64,000 bases of DNA, from NCBI GenBank assembly GCA_028455995.1, contig JABELC010000001.1, positions 2,220,501 through 2,284,500 of the forward strand, written 5' to 3'. The position numbers were made by a program, and so were the translations under genes. Below are positions 36,301 to 45,195 of this stretch, in pieces (position 1 is the stretch's first letter; each line of letters opens with the position of its first letter). The notes below the pieces were generated by a model, which worked only from the letters and a program-made list of their open reading frames with translations, had not been told where the DNA came from and made no database searches. The stretch comes from Scleromitrula shiraiana (lineage: Eukaryota; Ascomycota; Leotiomycetes; Helotiales; Sclerotiniaceae).

Positions 36301-36657
36301 GCAAGAAGACCCCATCATTCCTAAAACAAGGCAAATTGTGACACTGAGAGGTTCATGCACGCTCCAAGATTCTTCCACATGGACAAGAAGTTGCAACAAG
36401 AGTCTCTGATAATATGATTTGAGATTCAGGGTCCAGGCTCAGCTAAGTAAGATTGACCGACAGCAGCGTCTTCGCCCTGTTACTTATGATGTGTTAATAT
36501 GACCACCAATTTATCAAAACTGCCTCTTTTATCTTCATGATGCTACATCCGCATTCGATGGATAGAGTACTTTAATCATGATTTCTATAGCCTGAGAGGT
36601 CCCAGCGTTTTACAATATTCTACACTTGTGCCAACCATGCATGTATGCTATGCATAT
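33380..36657. other. 3.3 kb gene-free region
   Basis: It holds a loose TACATACC-type repeat at about 34712-34750 and several short frames (33594-33818, 33964-34287, 36039-36341) without domains. No intact gene or RNA was recognised. Confidence 0.5.
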
Positions 36658-37527
36658 CTATGATATACCAAGAGGCTTCAATACCCTCTCTCTCGCGACC
36701 CTCGCGGCAACGGCACCCCCCTTTTGTAATGCAATTGCTCCAATAATAGCGTACATGGATGTCGTGAGTACTACATCGATACCAGATTGGCTAAGATCCT
36801 CCTTCTACACAACACTGTTAGCATCAAACTCAAAAACCTCATAACGTATACTCACCATTCTCGGGTGCCATCTGATAATATCCCTCATCCCAATCTGGCT
36901 CGCCAAACTCGCCAATCTTTGTTTGTTTATCACATCGGCCACAGCTACGCTCGCCAAGTTGGGTAAACCATCCAGCGCAGGATGTTTGAATGGTTCCCAT
37001 CCCTTATGAGACGTCGATAACGGGGTCTGCGTAACTGGTGAATGCACCAACGCTAAAGATGTTTGAAGATTCAGAATTCGACGCCCTGCAATCATATACA
37101 ATCAGCATTTCGCCCCTAATTTGCATCCACTGAAAGACCTACCAAGGAATGCCAATCGGTCATTGAAACCTCTCCTTCCCTGGTCAAAACTTTTATGTGT
37201 GATAGCAAGCCATTTCACTTCTTCCGTAAGAACATCACTGCCTCCTCTTCCTAAAAATCTGTTGTAGAATTGATCTAATCGTGCGGGGTCCTCGTTGCAT
37301 TGAAAAGGTTCCGTCTCATCTTGTATTCTTCGGGGATTGAAAGGTAACTTCATCTTCGGTGGCGTATATGACCATCTTGGCTGTTCCTGAATCTCTAATC
37401 TAGAAACTGATGCTGAAAACTGTCGGATAGTATTTGAACGAGAGTGCGCAGAGGTGGCGCATGAACACCTTTGTCGTACTTGTCGGGTGAGGGATTGCAA
37501 TGATCTTGTAGTCGTTTTAGATGCCAT
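36658..37527 (-). CDS. MRPL15: Mitochondrial large ribosomal subunit protein mL57 (MrpL15), RNase III-like fold
   Basis: mL57/MrpL15 is a fungal mitoribosome protein built on a catalytically dead RNase III domain. Three exons (37527-37143, 37085-36856, 36804-36658) give 253 residues, matching the yeast protein's size. The N-terminus is basic, Ser/Arg-rich and free of acidic residues (MASKTTTRSLQSLTRQVRQR), as expected of a mitochondrial presequence. The domain core is readable: EEVKWLAITHKSFDQGRRGFNDRLAFLGRRILNLQTSLAL, then LASLASQIGMRDIIRWHP and, at the C-terminus, DVVLTTSMYAIIGAIALQKGGAVAARVARERVL. The usual catalytic acidic motif of RNase III (ERLEFLGD) is replaced by NDRLAFLGR, consistent with a structural role. 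It is divergent from RTT109 across a 251-bp gap. Confidence 0.9.
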
Positions 37528-37778
37528 TTTTACTTATTAATTGTATACGGGTCGTTTGGGTATACTCATCTCCTCATAAAATTGTTCTGTCTATTGAAGC
37601 TCACGAGTTCCGATTTAATTTATTTTGACACTAAGCCCGTTTAGAGATAAGCCGAAATTCGCGTCTCCGACTCGCCGTCGCGTCTCACAAAAATCAATCA
37701 ATCTTCAATATCATAAAGATACTAACAATTTTAATTTATGATCATGATATTTATGAGATTCTTGGAAAGTATTTAGAT
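37528..37778. promoter_or_regulatory. Short bidirectional promoter, MRPL15 / RTT109
   Basis: Only 251 bp separates the two start codons. Two CGCGTCTC elements lie close together (about 37661-37685), separated by CGACTCGCCGT. They resemble half of the MluI cell-cycle box (ACGCGT) bound by MBF/APSES factors. This is a visual match; S-phase control of RTT109 would make sense but is not shown. Confidence 0.45.
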
Positions 37779-39464
37779 ATGGCTACATATGGAATGGCTA
37801 CTCCGAAAAATCCAATTGCTTCTGCCAGCTTAACTCAACAACTTATATCACTTCTTCCGAAAGGTATCAGTTTTAAAATCTACCATCTCTCAACCCCTCC
37901 AACCAAAACTTCCTCTTTATATTCTGCACCTCCAAATAGCCGCCCCGATAGGACTTACTGCGAGAGCCACTTTCTGACCGTGGCAATTCGTACTCCCTCG
38001 AAACAAAATGCATCCGAATTGGTCGAAGTATTGGTTTTCGCAATCGAAATTCTGATTTATACCACAGCATACGATACTACATTCTTTGTTTCGAAAGCAG
38101 ACTCGACCGGATATTTACATCTTTTAAATCTGCCAAAAGGAACACCTTCCCCAATAAGAGATATCAGCGCAACATTTCTTCAACATTTAGTCGAACAACA
38201 TCAAAGGGAAAACATCCGAAGTATCATATCTCTCTTCGCACGTGCTCAAGACCAATACCTATTTCCAGGCAGTGTTGAATATAGCAGAAAACATGTGTTG
38301 GATGATAGAGGATTGGTGCGTTGGTGGTGTCGAGTTCTAGACCCTTTGGTAGAGAAAACTGAATCTTCAATACGCTCCGGTAGCTCAGATTGGGGAACAG
38401 TAAAAGGTTTTCTGATTGTACCAGGCCAGGATAACAACGAAACACGTTCATATCTTCCGACCAGAGCGAAGGCACAAACTGCCAATCCTCCTTGGACTAT
38501 TGGACATCCATTGCGACAGATATCGAGACATTCAGATAATGTGCCTCCACGATGCCTAGTTCCACATTATCCTGACGATCCGAAGGCAAGATTTCTAGAT
38601 GAGTTGGATGATGAGATAGGGAGAGGTCAGGATGATGCAAGTGGGCAATGGAAAAGTGTTAAAAACATTGACCAATTTTGGGAAATGATGGCTTATCGTC
38701 AGGAATGCTCTGCGGGACGGCTTGTTGGTTTTATATGGATTGTATTTACACCACCAGCTCAAAATTTATCGGAATCTCTTGGTGATAGTCAGAGCACGGT
38801 AATGAGCCATGACAGCCAGCTTAACTCCTCCTTTCTCTCTGTTCCGGACGAAACAACAGTCACTTTCACGCCATCAACATCTTCTACTGGCTCTCAATTA
38901 TCTCCAATATCGCCATCAATCCGCAATGATGCATTACCAAATTCTCAGCAGCCCACTCACATGTCAAAAGCTTCTACGCCAAGGAAGAAGAAAAAGCTCT
39001 CGGGTACTATTGTTCCACGGCAACCGCGAATTAAGACCGAGAACAAAAACTACTTGCTTGACAAACCAGAAATCAGCCCTTATTATAGTTGGCGCCCTGG
39101 AGGTCGTGGCCAAGTTATAGTTGACGAATCAGACTATAATCGAATTACGGAATTATTGCTTCGCTTGGATTTCGCCAATTTGGAATTGGCGAGTTCGAGT
39201 TCAGAGAGATGGATTAATGAAGTTCGCTCTGGTGCTGGCAGTATGGCTGAGGGATGGGGTCAAACGGTGATAGGAAACAAAGCGTTAGAAGTCATAGACA
39301 ATGCCGTTGGAGCTGGAGTCAATACATTAAGTTTAGGACTCGTGAGGAAGAAGAGGAAAGCCGGCTCAGAAGACGTGAAACTTCATGATTCTACACCACC
39401 TGCTCATTCTCAGCCGGTGAATATTCTTGGAGCCAGCATGATCCGAAAAAAGCCGAAATCTTGA
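37779..39464 (+). CDS. RTT109: Histone H3-K56 acetyltransferase Rtt109
   Basis: Rtt109 acetylates newly made histone H3 (K56, also N-terminal lysines) with the chaperones Asf1 and Vps75 during S phase. It is fungal-specific and structurally related to p300/CBP. One intronless frame gives 561 residues; the yeast enzyme is 436, and the extra length here is a low-complexity Ser/Thr/Pro segment (about 345-415) and a C-terminal tail. Recognisable core pieces are SHFLTVAI, EVLVFAIEILIYTTAYDTTFFVSKADSTGY, GLVRWWCRVLD, GFLIVPGQD, PPWTIGHPLRQI and the acidic RFLDELDDEIG (271-281) near the active site. WEMMAYRQECSAGRLVGFIWI ends the catalytic fold. A basic Lys/Arg cluster (PRKKKKLSGTI) follows, and the C-terminus ends in RKKPKS, a probable nuclear localisation signal. 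Confidence 0.94.
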   Translation: MATYGMATPKNPIASASLTQQLISLLPKGISFKIYHLSTPPTKTSSLYSAPPNSRPDRTYCESHFLTVAIRTPSKQNASELVEVLVFAIEILIYTTAYDTTFFVSKADSTGYLHLLNLPKGTPSPIRDISATFLQHLVEQHQRENIRSIISLFARAQDQYLFPGSVEYSRKHVLDDRGLVRWWCRVLDPLVEKTESSIRSGSSDWGTVKGFLIVPGQDNNETRSYLPTRAKAQTANPPWTIGHPLRQISRHSDNVPPRCLVPHYPDDPKARFLDELDDEIGRGQDDASGQWKSVKNIDQFWEMMAYRQECSAGRLVGFIWIVFTPPAQNLSESLGDSQSTVMSHDSQLNSSFLSVPDETTVTFTPSTSSTGSQLSPISPSIRNDALPNSQQPTHMSKASTPRKKKKLSGTIVPRQPRIKTENKNYLLDKPEISPYYSWRPGGRGQVIVDESDYNRITELLLRLDFANLELASSSSERWINEVRSGAGSMAEGWGQTVIGNKALEVIDNAVGAGVNTLSLGLVRKKRKAGSEDVKLHDSTPPAHSQPVNILGASMIRKKPKS

Positions 39465-40170
39465 AGATCTAGATTTACTAATCTATCTCTATCGGAAATG
39501 GGGGCAAGCGGTGTAAATTGGAGTTATACTTGGATGGATACTATGGAGGATGAATACCCAGGATAAATGGCACATGGGAATTCAAGGCGTTAATTCTACA
39601 TTCTTTCTATGCTCGTGCCCATTGCGAAACCTTCAATAAGACTAACATCCACTTTAGGGAAATTATGGAAGGATTTCAACAAGCATATTCCGTGACATCA
39701 TAAACCATGAATAGATGCAAAGCCTTACAGTCTGCGCTAGGTTACGTCAAGATGCCAACATACCAAAGTTAAATCTTCTGTGTAAGCGAGGGATTTCATA
39801 TTTGCCCTAGGTAGGAAAAAACCCAGCAAAGGGGGAATGCAGCCGCGAGTGATTAAGCGCTGCAAAATATGTTACACTCCACAAATTACCTAAAGTGAGA
39901 TATATCATTCCCCGGGCTGAGTACAACCCGTGTACATCTGTGGAGTCATGAAGTCAACCTTGTCGTATAAATGTCTAAATACCGGTAGGTCCATAAATAT
40001 TCGTATCTTGGTTTTGTCCGTTGTTTTCCCTTCTTGAAGCATTATATATTTCTTGTTTGAGATACTGCCCAGGTTCTAGATTTAAGGTGGTTCATTGAGA
40101 ATTTATCAATGCCAGTTACCATCAGGCTCGTAAGAATGACATCCTCAATCTAGATATATTTCTATCTATC
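39465..40170. other. Gene-free stretch after RTT109
   Basis: About 700 bp contains the RTT109 3' region and the former promoter of the RTA1-type pseudogene. No repeat or small gene was seen. Confidence 0.5.
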
Positions 40171-41284
40171 ATGTTGCTTCTCCAGATCATTTGCCTAACT
40201 TCGACGCTTTTCATTACAAGCAATGCTCTTGCTATCAACTCCAGTAGTATACTCTCTTCGAATTCGGCTGCTACAGTTCAGGCAGCCCTTCAATCTCCTA
40301 CAACTTTCGCATCTTCAATATCTTCCGAGGTAGCAAGATATGTGGCAGTCGCCAGCGAAACAAGTACCCACGTGACTGCAGCGTACAGCATAACCTGCGT
40401 TTAGACATATAGTCTTGATAATGATGAGTATTTGTCCCCTAGCACATGCAATGCTCTCTACAATTATTACCTAAGTTTCAAGGCGGCCGTCTCATTTGCT
40501 GTCATCTTCGGCGTCCTCACAATAGCACATATAACACAAGCTATATACTACATGAAGGTATTAATGCCCATTACTGTACCTCATTATCTTCAAGCCCTAT
40601 ACTAATAAATCTCAGACATACTGTTACTTCGTAATTATGGCCTCCCTCTGGGAATTCCTCTCCTTTACTCTCCTCACCATCGCAACAAGAAATCAGCAAT
40701 CTATACTCCTCGAGCACCTTTCCTCCCTATTCGTTCTTACCGCCCCCCTCTGGCTCACCACTTTCCTTCATCTTCTCATGGCTCGCCTTATTTATTTATC
40801 ACCATCTACCCACGCGCTCCTTATACAGTGTCAAAGCTCCGGTTTTTGGCATCTTATTCCTGACATCAGACATCATAGCCGCAGTTTTGCAAGTTGTTGG
40901 TGCGAACATGGCTGGGAAATTAAACATGCCCGAGACGCAAATGATGGGAGTGCGTGTGTATATTGGAGGTATTGCATTACAGGAAATTTTCATTGTGCTC
41001 TTGATGGTTACGCTGGGGAAATTCTATGGGGAAGTGAGAGAATTGGAAAATGCGGGGATGTTATAAGTGGGGAAGAGGAGGTGGAGATGGTTGGTTTGTG
41101 CGGTGTATGTCAATCTGGGATTTATTTCTGTGAGTCACTCTATGATATTCATTGCTTAAATTGGAAACTAATGCGATTTGTGCTTTAGATACGTGTGTTC
41201 TTTCGACTGGCACAGTTTTTTGGGGGAAGGTCATGCTCTAACGTCTTTGCCTCAAACGAAAGTTAATTTTACGTTTTGGAATAA
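40171..41284 (+). pseudogene. RTA1-family multi-span membrane protein, disrupted
   Basis: RTA1-like proteins are fungal seven-helix membrane proteins tied to lipid translocation and stress or toxicant resistance. The gene opens with a signal peptide (MLLLQIICLTSTLFITSNALA) and a Ser/Thr-rich ectodomain. TAG at 40402-40404 then interrupts an otherwise continuous frame into YNYYLSFKAAVSF and VIFGVLTIAHITQAIYYMK. An intron with a TACTAAT branch follows, then YCYFVIMASLWEFLSFTLLTI and LMARLIY. A one-base frame change occurs at about 40788-40803 inside TTATTTATTTATC. The new frame reads SLYSVKAPVFGILFLTSDII, VLQVVGANMAGKLNMPETQM, then meets TAA at 41064-41066, continues as KRRWRWLVCAVYVNLGFIS and, after another likely intron, RVFFRLAQFFGGR. 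It ends with TAA at 41264 and 41282 flanking FYVLE. Four stops plus a frameshift make this a clear pseudogene. Confidence 0.87.
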
Positions 41285-42137
41285 ATCCCTAACAAGTGTC
41301 TGAGGGTTTCCGCGTTTGTAGATATCCAGTTGCGCGCGCGTCAATATACAAAAGGATAATAACTGCATCAATGTTATGTAATCAACTTCCGCTGCGCTTA
41401 AATGGACTTCCAACAATTACATAGTTTGTCGTTGGATTGTGATTTTAATGGGTGTAACTAATCGTGTGTTATTTGATGTTTCCTCTCAAAAAATTCTACT
41501 TTAAATAAGATGAATTTCTACGGAAATATTTGAAGTTGTTTGTTTGCTATCATTTCAAACGTATGTGTCAGAGTCCTAAATCGGTAATATGGCTGTGTGC
41601 ACATACCCGTTAGACCAAGGCCATACTCCATATCTCTGGTTCAACGGCCGTTGTCATGTCTAATCCAGCATGGTACGTCACAACATTAGGATGATGCAGA
41701 TTTTTGTTCTCCTTTCTAACAATACATCTTTATATATGTATTGAAGAAAGTGCGCCATCAGATCACCCAACAGAGGGAACAGTTGTGGCGAGAACGGCCC
41801 TGTAGTCGTCTCGGTATGTGAAGTTCTATATTAAACGGCCTGTGCGAAATCAATATTACGATGCAGTCAACCGTACGACTGCGAGTTATCACTTATCACA
41901 TTTGGGTACTTGCTTGATTAATCATGGCCGCCTAATGTGTTTTCTTTTCTTTTCTCCATTGCTATAACGACTCTGTTTCACCTTCTTACAACTCTCATAT
42001 TTATTCTAGTCTTTCGATATCCAATCATTTACCTTCTTCTTCTCTCTTGTGTTCATCTCAAACCTTCGCCTTTTGTAACTTGCCAGGCTCACCTTTGACT
42101 TTATCCCAAAAATGCATGATGAAAAGGGCAGTTCCAG
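41285..42137. other. Gene-free stretch
   Basis: About 850 bp without a convincing gene. A short splice-like arrangement near 41660-41830 (ATGTCTAATCCAGCATG followed by a GTACGT donor) does not lead to a sustained frame. Confidence 0.45.
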
Positions 42138-42931
42138 AGAATCGATCTCAATTTGAACATTAATCTCCCCGCGGACGCTCCTCAAGGCCATCCCCATCTG
42201 ATCAATCACAATTTCAAAAAAGAGACTGAAAAAGAGAATGAAATACCAGATGGTCTGGAATTGATTGATTTCATCATTGATAAGTTATATAAACAGAGCC
42301 CAGAACTTGTCAGTAACTTGCTGGATGCAAATACGGAAGAATTTATTTGTAGTTTGCGCTGGACAATAAGCGGTCGCCACATGGGGCCACAGGAGTACGT
42401 TCTGAAAATCATACACATTAGAAAACGTGTTCGAGTATGTAAGCCATGCAGGGTTGTAACAATGTCTAATTGAGTTTATATAGATCGTGTGGGATGCGGA
42501 AGACCAAGATTCTCCGATTGGAGTGACCTATCTTATACATGATAATGGAAGATGGGTACTTGTAGCTTCCGAAGAGTTTTCTGAACACTTCGTTCTCTAC
42601 TCCAGTGCCGTTGAAGTTACACAATGCAAGGAGCTCGAAAGGAAACTATTGTTGGCAGTGATATCGAATGATACCTTGATAATATTAGTACAGAACTGCG
42701 ACGTAGTATCCGAGGCAAGTCACCAAGAAAAATCCAGGTTCTGGGAGCAGCGACAACGCCGGCAATAATGGCGAGACACCAAGAAAACCGATCGATGTAT
42801 CTGCTGGCAAACGGACTCGAAACGAGCATCTTAGTAATAGTATTGCTGAGACTCAGGCGAGCATTTCAAAGCTCGAGCATATCATTAAGGATATGGAGGA
42901 ACCTTCACGAAAAATAAGGCGTATTGGGTGA
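42138..42931 (+). pseudogene. Unrecognised gene, probably decayed
   Basis: A 94-codon frame from about 42153 (DGLELIDFIIDKLYKQSPEL, FICSLRWTISGRHMGPQEYV) is joined in phase across a canonical intron (42435-42483) to IVWDAEDQDSPIGVTYLIHD and HFVLYSSAVEVTQCKELERK. After about 42680 coding character continues only by changing frame twice: LDNISTELRRSIRGKSPRK in a second frame, and NPGSGSSDNAGNNGETPRKP to ISKLEHIIKDMEEPSRKIRR in a third, ending with TGA at 42929-42931. No suitable ATG precedes the first frame, since TGA lies at 42120. The second frame change falls at a run of A's. No domain is recognised. A misread gene model or sequence error is possible, but the missing start and two frame changes together favour decay. 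Confidence 0.6.
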
Positions 42932-43325
42932 GGCTCATGAATTGAAGATGGTCGATTCGATCACGCCTGGGTTCTGGGATTCTTGAGATGATATCAATGT
43001 TGCACAAAACAATGACATATTTTCTTTGCCACCATAATGGTGCTTGATGATGGGTTCTATTTCTTCTTACATGAGGCTTCTATGGTAGTGGGAGAAATAT
43101 TGGGTTACTCAAATCAGTATCTTGTTTGGATTCTTCTCACTTGAGTTTGAATTTCATGTTGTGAGAACAGGAAGCTACGAGGAGCATCGAAACATTTTGC
43201 TCGGGCGCAGTTGTTTAATTGATGCAATTAGACAAAAGAAACAAGTTTTACAAATTAAGAGATGTTGTGTGACATGCCTGCCAATACTTCTATTGTTTGA
43301 GCTATCTTCTTGTTTTATCTCTGTT
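42932..43325. other. Convergent intergenic region
   Basis: This 394 bp lies between the decayed plus-strand gene and the stop of the minus-strand gene at 43326. No gene is supported; the 83-codon plus frame at 43122-43373 runs into the minus-strand coding region and looks like chance. Confidence 0.5.
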
Positions 43326-44933
43326 CTAAGCCAAATAAGCAAGAGCAGTAACAGGCTCCGTATCTTCCACTAATCCGGGTCCCAATTCACCAGGCATTCT
43401 CATCATCACAGTAACATACGCCGACCTCAATATAGAGTACTTAGCATACAATGACACCGAAGCTCCATAACCTTGACACGCTTTAGCAAGTTCTTTAGGC
43501 CAGTCCTCAACATAATTCCCCGGTTGCCCCCAAGATGGTGCTCCAGCTTCGGCTAGGGAAGAAATGGCTTTCGCTACTAACTCATTTGACTTCCACATGA
43601 AAGACCCGCGATACTCTTGGTCTGAATCAATTCCTGTACGACAAGAATACATTGCTTGATCACAGTATGTGATGATGTCAAAAACCGTATTGACAGAGAG
43701 GAATGTACTTGGATCTTCTTCGAAGGTTCTGACGTTTGCAGACTCGATGATGGAATTTGACGAGAGATCAAGAGGTGGAAGTAGACTTTGATCGATACTG
43801 AGGCGTTTCTTGATAAATTCCTCGAGTTCGGCGGGCCCAAATGCAGAATATGAGCTGCTACTACTCCAGGTCAAAAAAGCTGATGAGCAACCATTACGTT
43901 CCAAAAACAAATTCCGTCCCTTTTCTGCATTTGTTTGACGTATGGATACAAGGTCTGGATGTACCTTAATTTGCGCGAGATGAGCTTTGACGATCATCTC
44001 GGCGAAATGGGCCGACCATCTTCTCACACATGTTGGCGGAATAGATTTGTACACATCTACGAACCCCAACGCCATGAACCCCGCAGCACCTCCAATAGTA
44101 TCTGTGTAACTGTCCGCTGGCCAACCATTTTCCCTCAAAACAGGCAATTTTGCATTCCTCAGGGTCTTGAAATGCAGATATCCTCTTCCCCAACTCCTAT
44201 CATTAAATTTACCAAACACGGCATTGGCCCATACGCCCTTTTCCTGTCCAACAGCTTCTGCGTGCGCCCGTCGACATTCGTTCAAACTCGAGGCGGAACT
44301 CTGAACCGAAGGCGTATAATGAACAAGTCCACCAAGAATCGGATGCTCAGAGGAGGTCAACGCACCCAGAGCTCCGGACATACTGATTTCCCCTGTCGCC
44401 GGAGAATATTTTGACAGCTGTAGACCAGAAGCCACACTCAGTAGCATAATCGTCAGGATGTCAACTTGAGCAGGAGCAACGGTCAAATCATCTGGAATTC
44501 GATCTCCACTTTCCCATCTCGTTCCGACCCAATTTGGTTGCAAACAAGGAAGCATATCTTGAACAAAAGACACCCAAGCTCCCTGGGATGTTGTACGTTT
44601 TGGCTTCAAGGCCTGCGCCCGTCGCCATACTGCATCTCTAGACTCTTCTGATGCTTCATCCGAGATATCAACAATAGTTGCAGGACTGACACCTAAGGAT
44701 TCATACAGACTCATTGGAAACGCGAATGTGATGGCTTGATATTTGACAGTAAAGCGAAATTGTTTCCAGTGAAACTTTCGAGTTCCCCCTCGAGTCACTC
44801 CGCCCGAAATAACTCGATCGCATTTTCGTATCACATACCCTGTGGCTAGTAATTGTTGCGTCAATTGAAAGACAGCAACGACAAGCGCAATTAGAGCAAC
44901 AATGAGCGCGATGAGTGAAGTGGAATCAGTCAT
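43326..44933 (-). CDS. Membrane-anchored protein of unknown function (535 residues)
   Basis: A single long frame without introns encodes 535 residues. The N-terminus has one strongly hydrophobic helix (LIALIVALIALVVAVFQLTQQLL, residues about 6-28), so the protein is likely anchored with its bulk on one side of the membrane. The rest is soluble-looking, with a Trp-rich middle (SWGRGYLHFKTLRNAKLPVL), an ALGFVDVYKSIPPTCVRRWSAHFAEMIV segment and a C-terminal AVSSLAEAG-type helical part. I recognise the style of fungus-specific hypothetical proteins seen in Leotiomycetes and Sordariomycetes, but no catalytic motif. The uninterrupted length and even codon use support a real gene. It sits in tandem with the LCCL gene, 262 bp downstream of it. 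Confidence 0.82.
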   Translation of the reverse strand: MTDSTSLIALIVALIALVVAVFQLTQQLLATGYVIRKCDRVISGGVTRGGTRKFHWKQFRFTVKYQAITFAFPMSLYESLGVSPATIVDISDEASEESRDAVWRRAQALKPKRTTSQGAWVSFVQDMLPCLQPNWVGTRWESGDRIPDDLTVAPAQVDILTIMLLSVASGLQLSKYSPATGEISMSGALGALTSSEHPILGGLVHYTPSVQSSASSLNECRRAHAEAVGQEKGVWANAVFGKFNDRSWGRGYLHFKTLRNAKLPVLRENGWPADSYTDTIGGAAGFMALGFVDVYKSIPPTCVRRWSAHFAEMIVKAHLAQIKVHPDLVSIRQTNAEKGRNLFLERNGCSSAFLTWSSSSSYSAFGPAELEEFIKKRLSIDQSLLPPLDLSSNSIIESANVRTFEEDPSTFLSVNTVFDIITYCDQAMYSCRTGIDSDQEYRGSFMWKSNELVAKAISSLAEAGAPSWGQPGNYVEDWPKELAKACQGYGASVSLYAKYSILRSAYVTVMMRMPGELGPGLVEDTEPVTALAYLA

Positions 44934-45195
44934 TATTATTTGGAGAAAGTGGCATATTTTTTCTAAACAAAATTAATTTCATGTGTAGCAACGCCATAGC
45001 CTTGAGTAGCTGAAAATGAATTTTCACCGTAGATTGTGGTGTAAGCTTATGGCTTGTTACATTCCATGTGATTGGGGGTTCTCAGTCTAATGAAGCACAT
45101 ATCGAAACACGGTCAAATTTGGACATTGGCAAAAATTTGAATATGTGTTGAGATTATATGGTAGTTATATGAATAAAATGCACCCAAATTCTACT

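Noticed and set aside
41660..41830. Possible small two-exon gene starting ATGTCTAATCCAGC
   Set aside because: The GTACGT donor is good, but every acceptor tried leads to a stop within a few codons or within about 20 codons.
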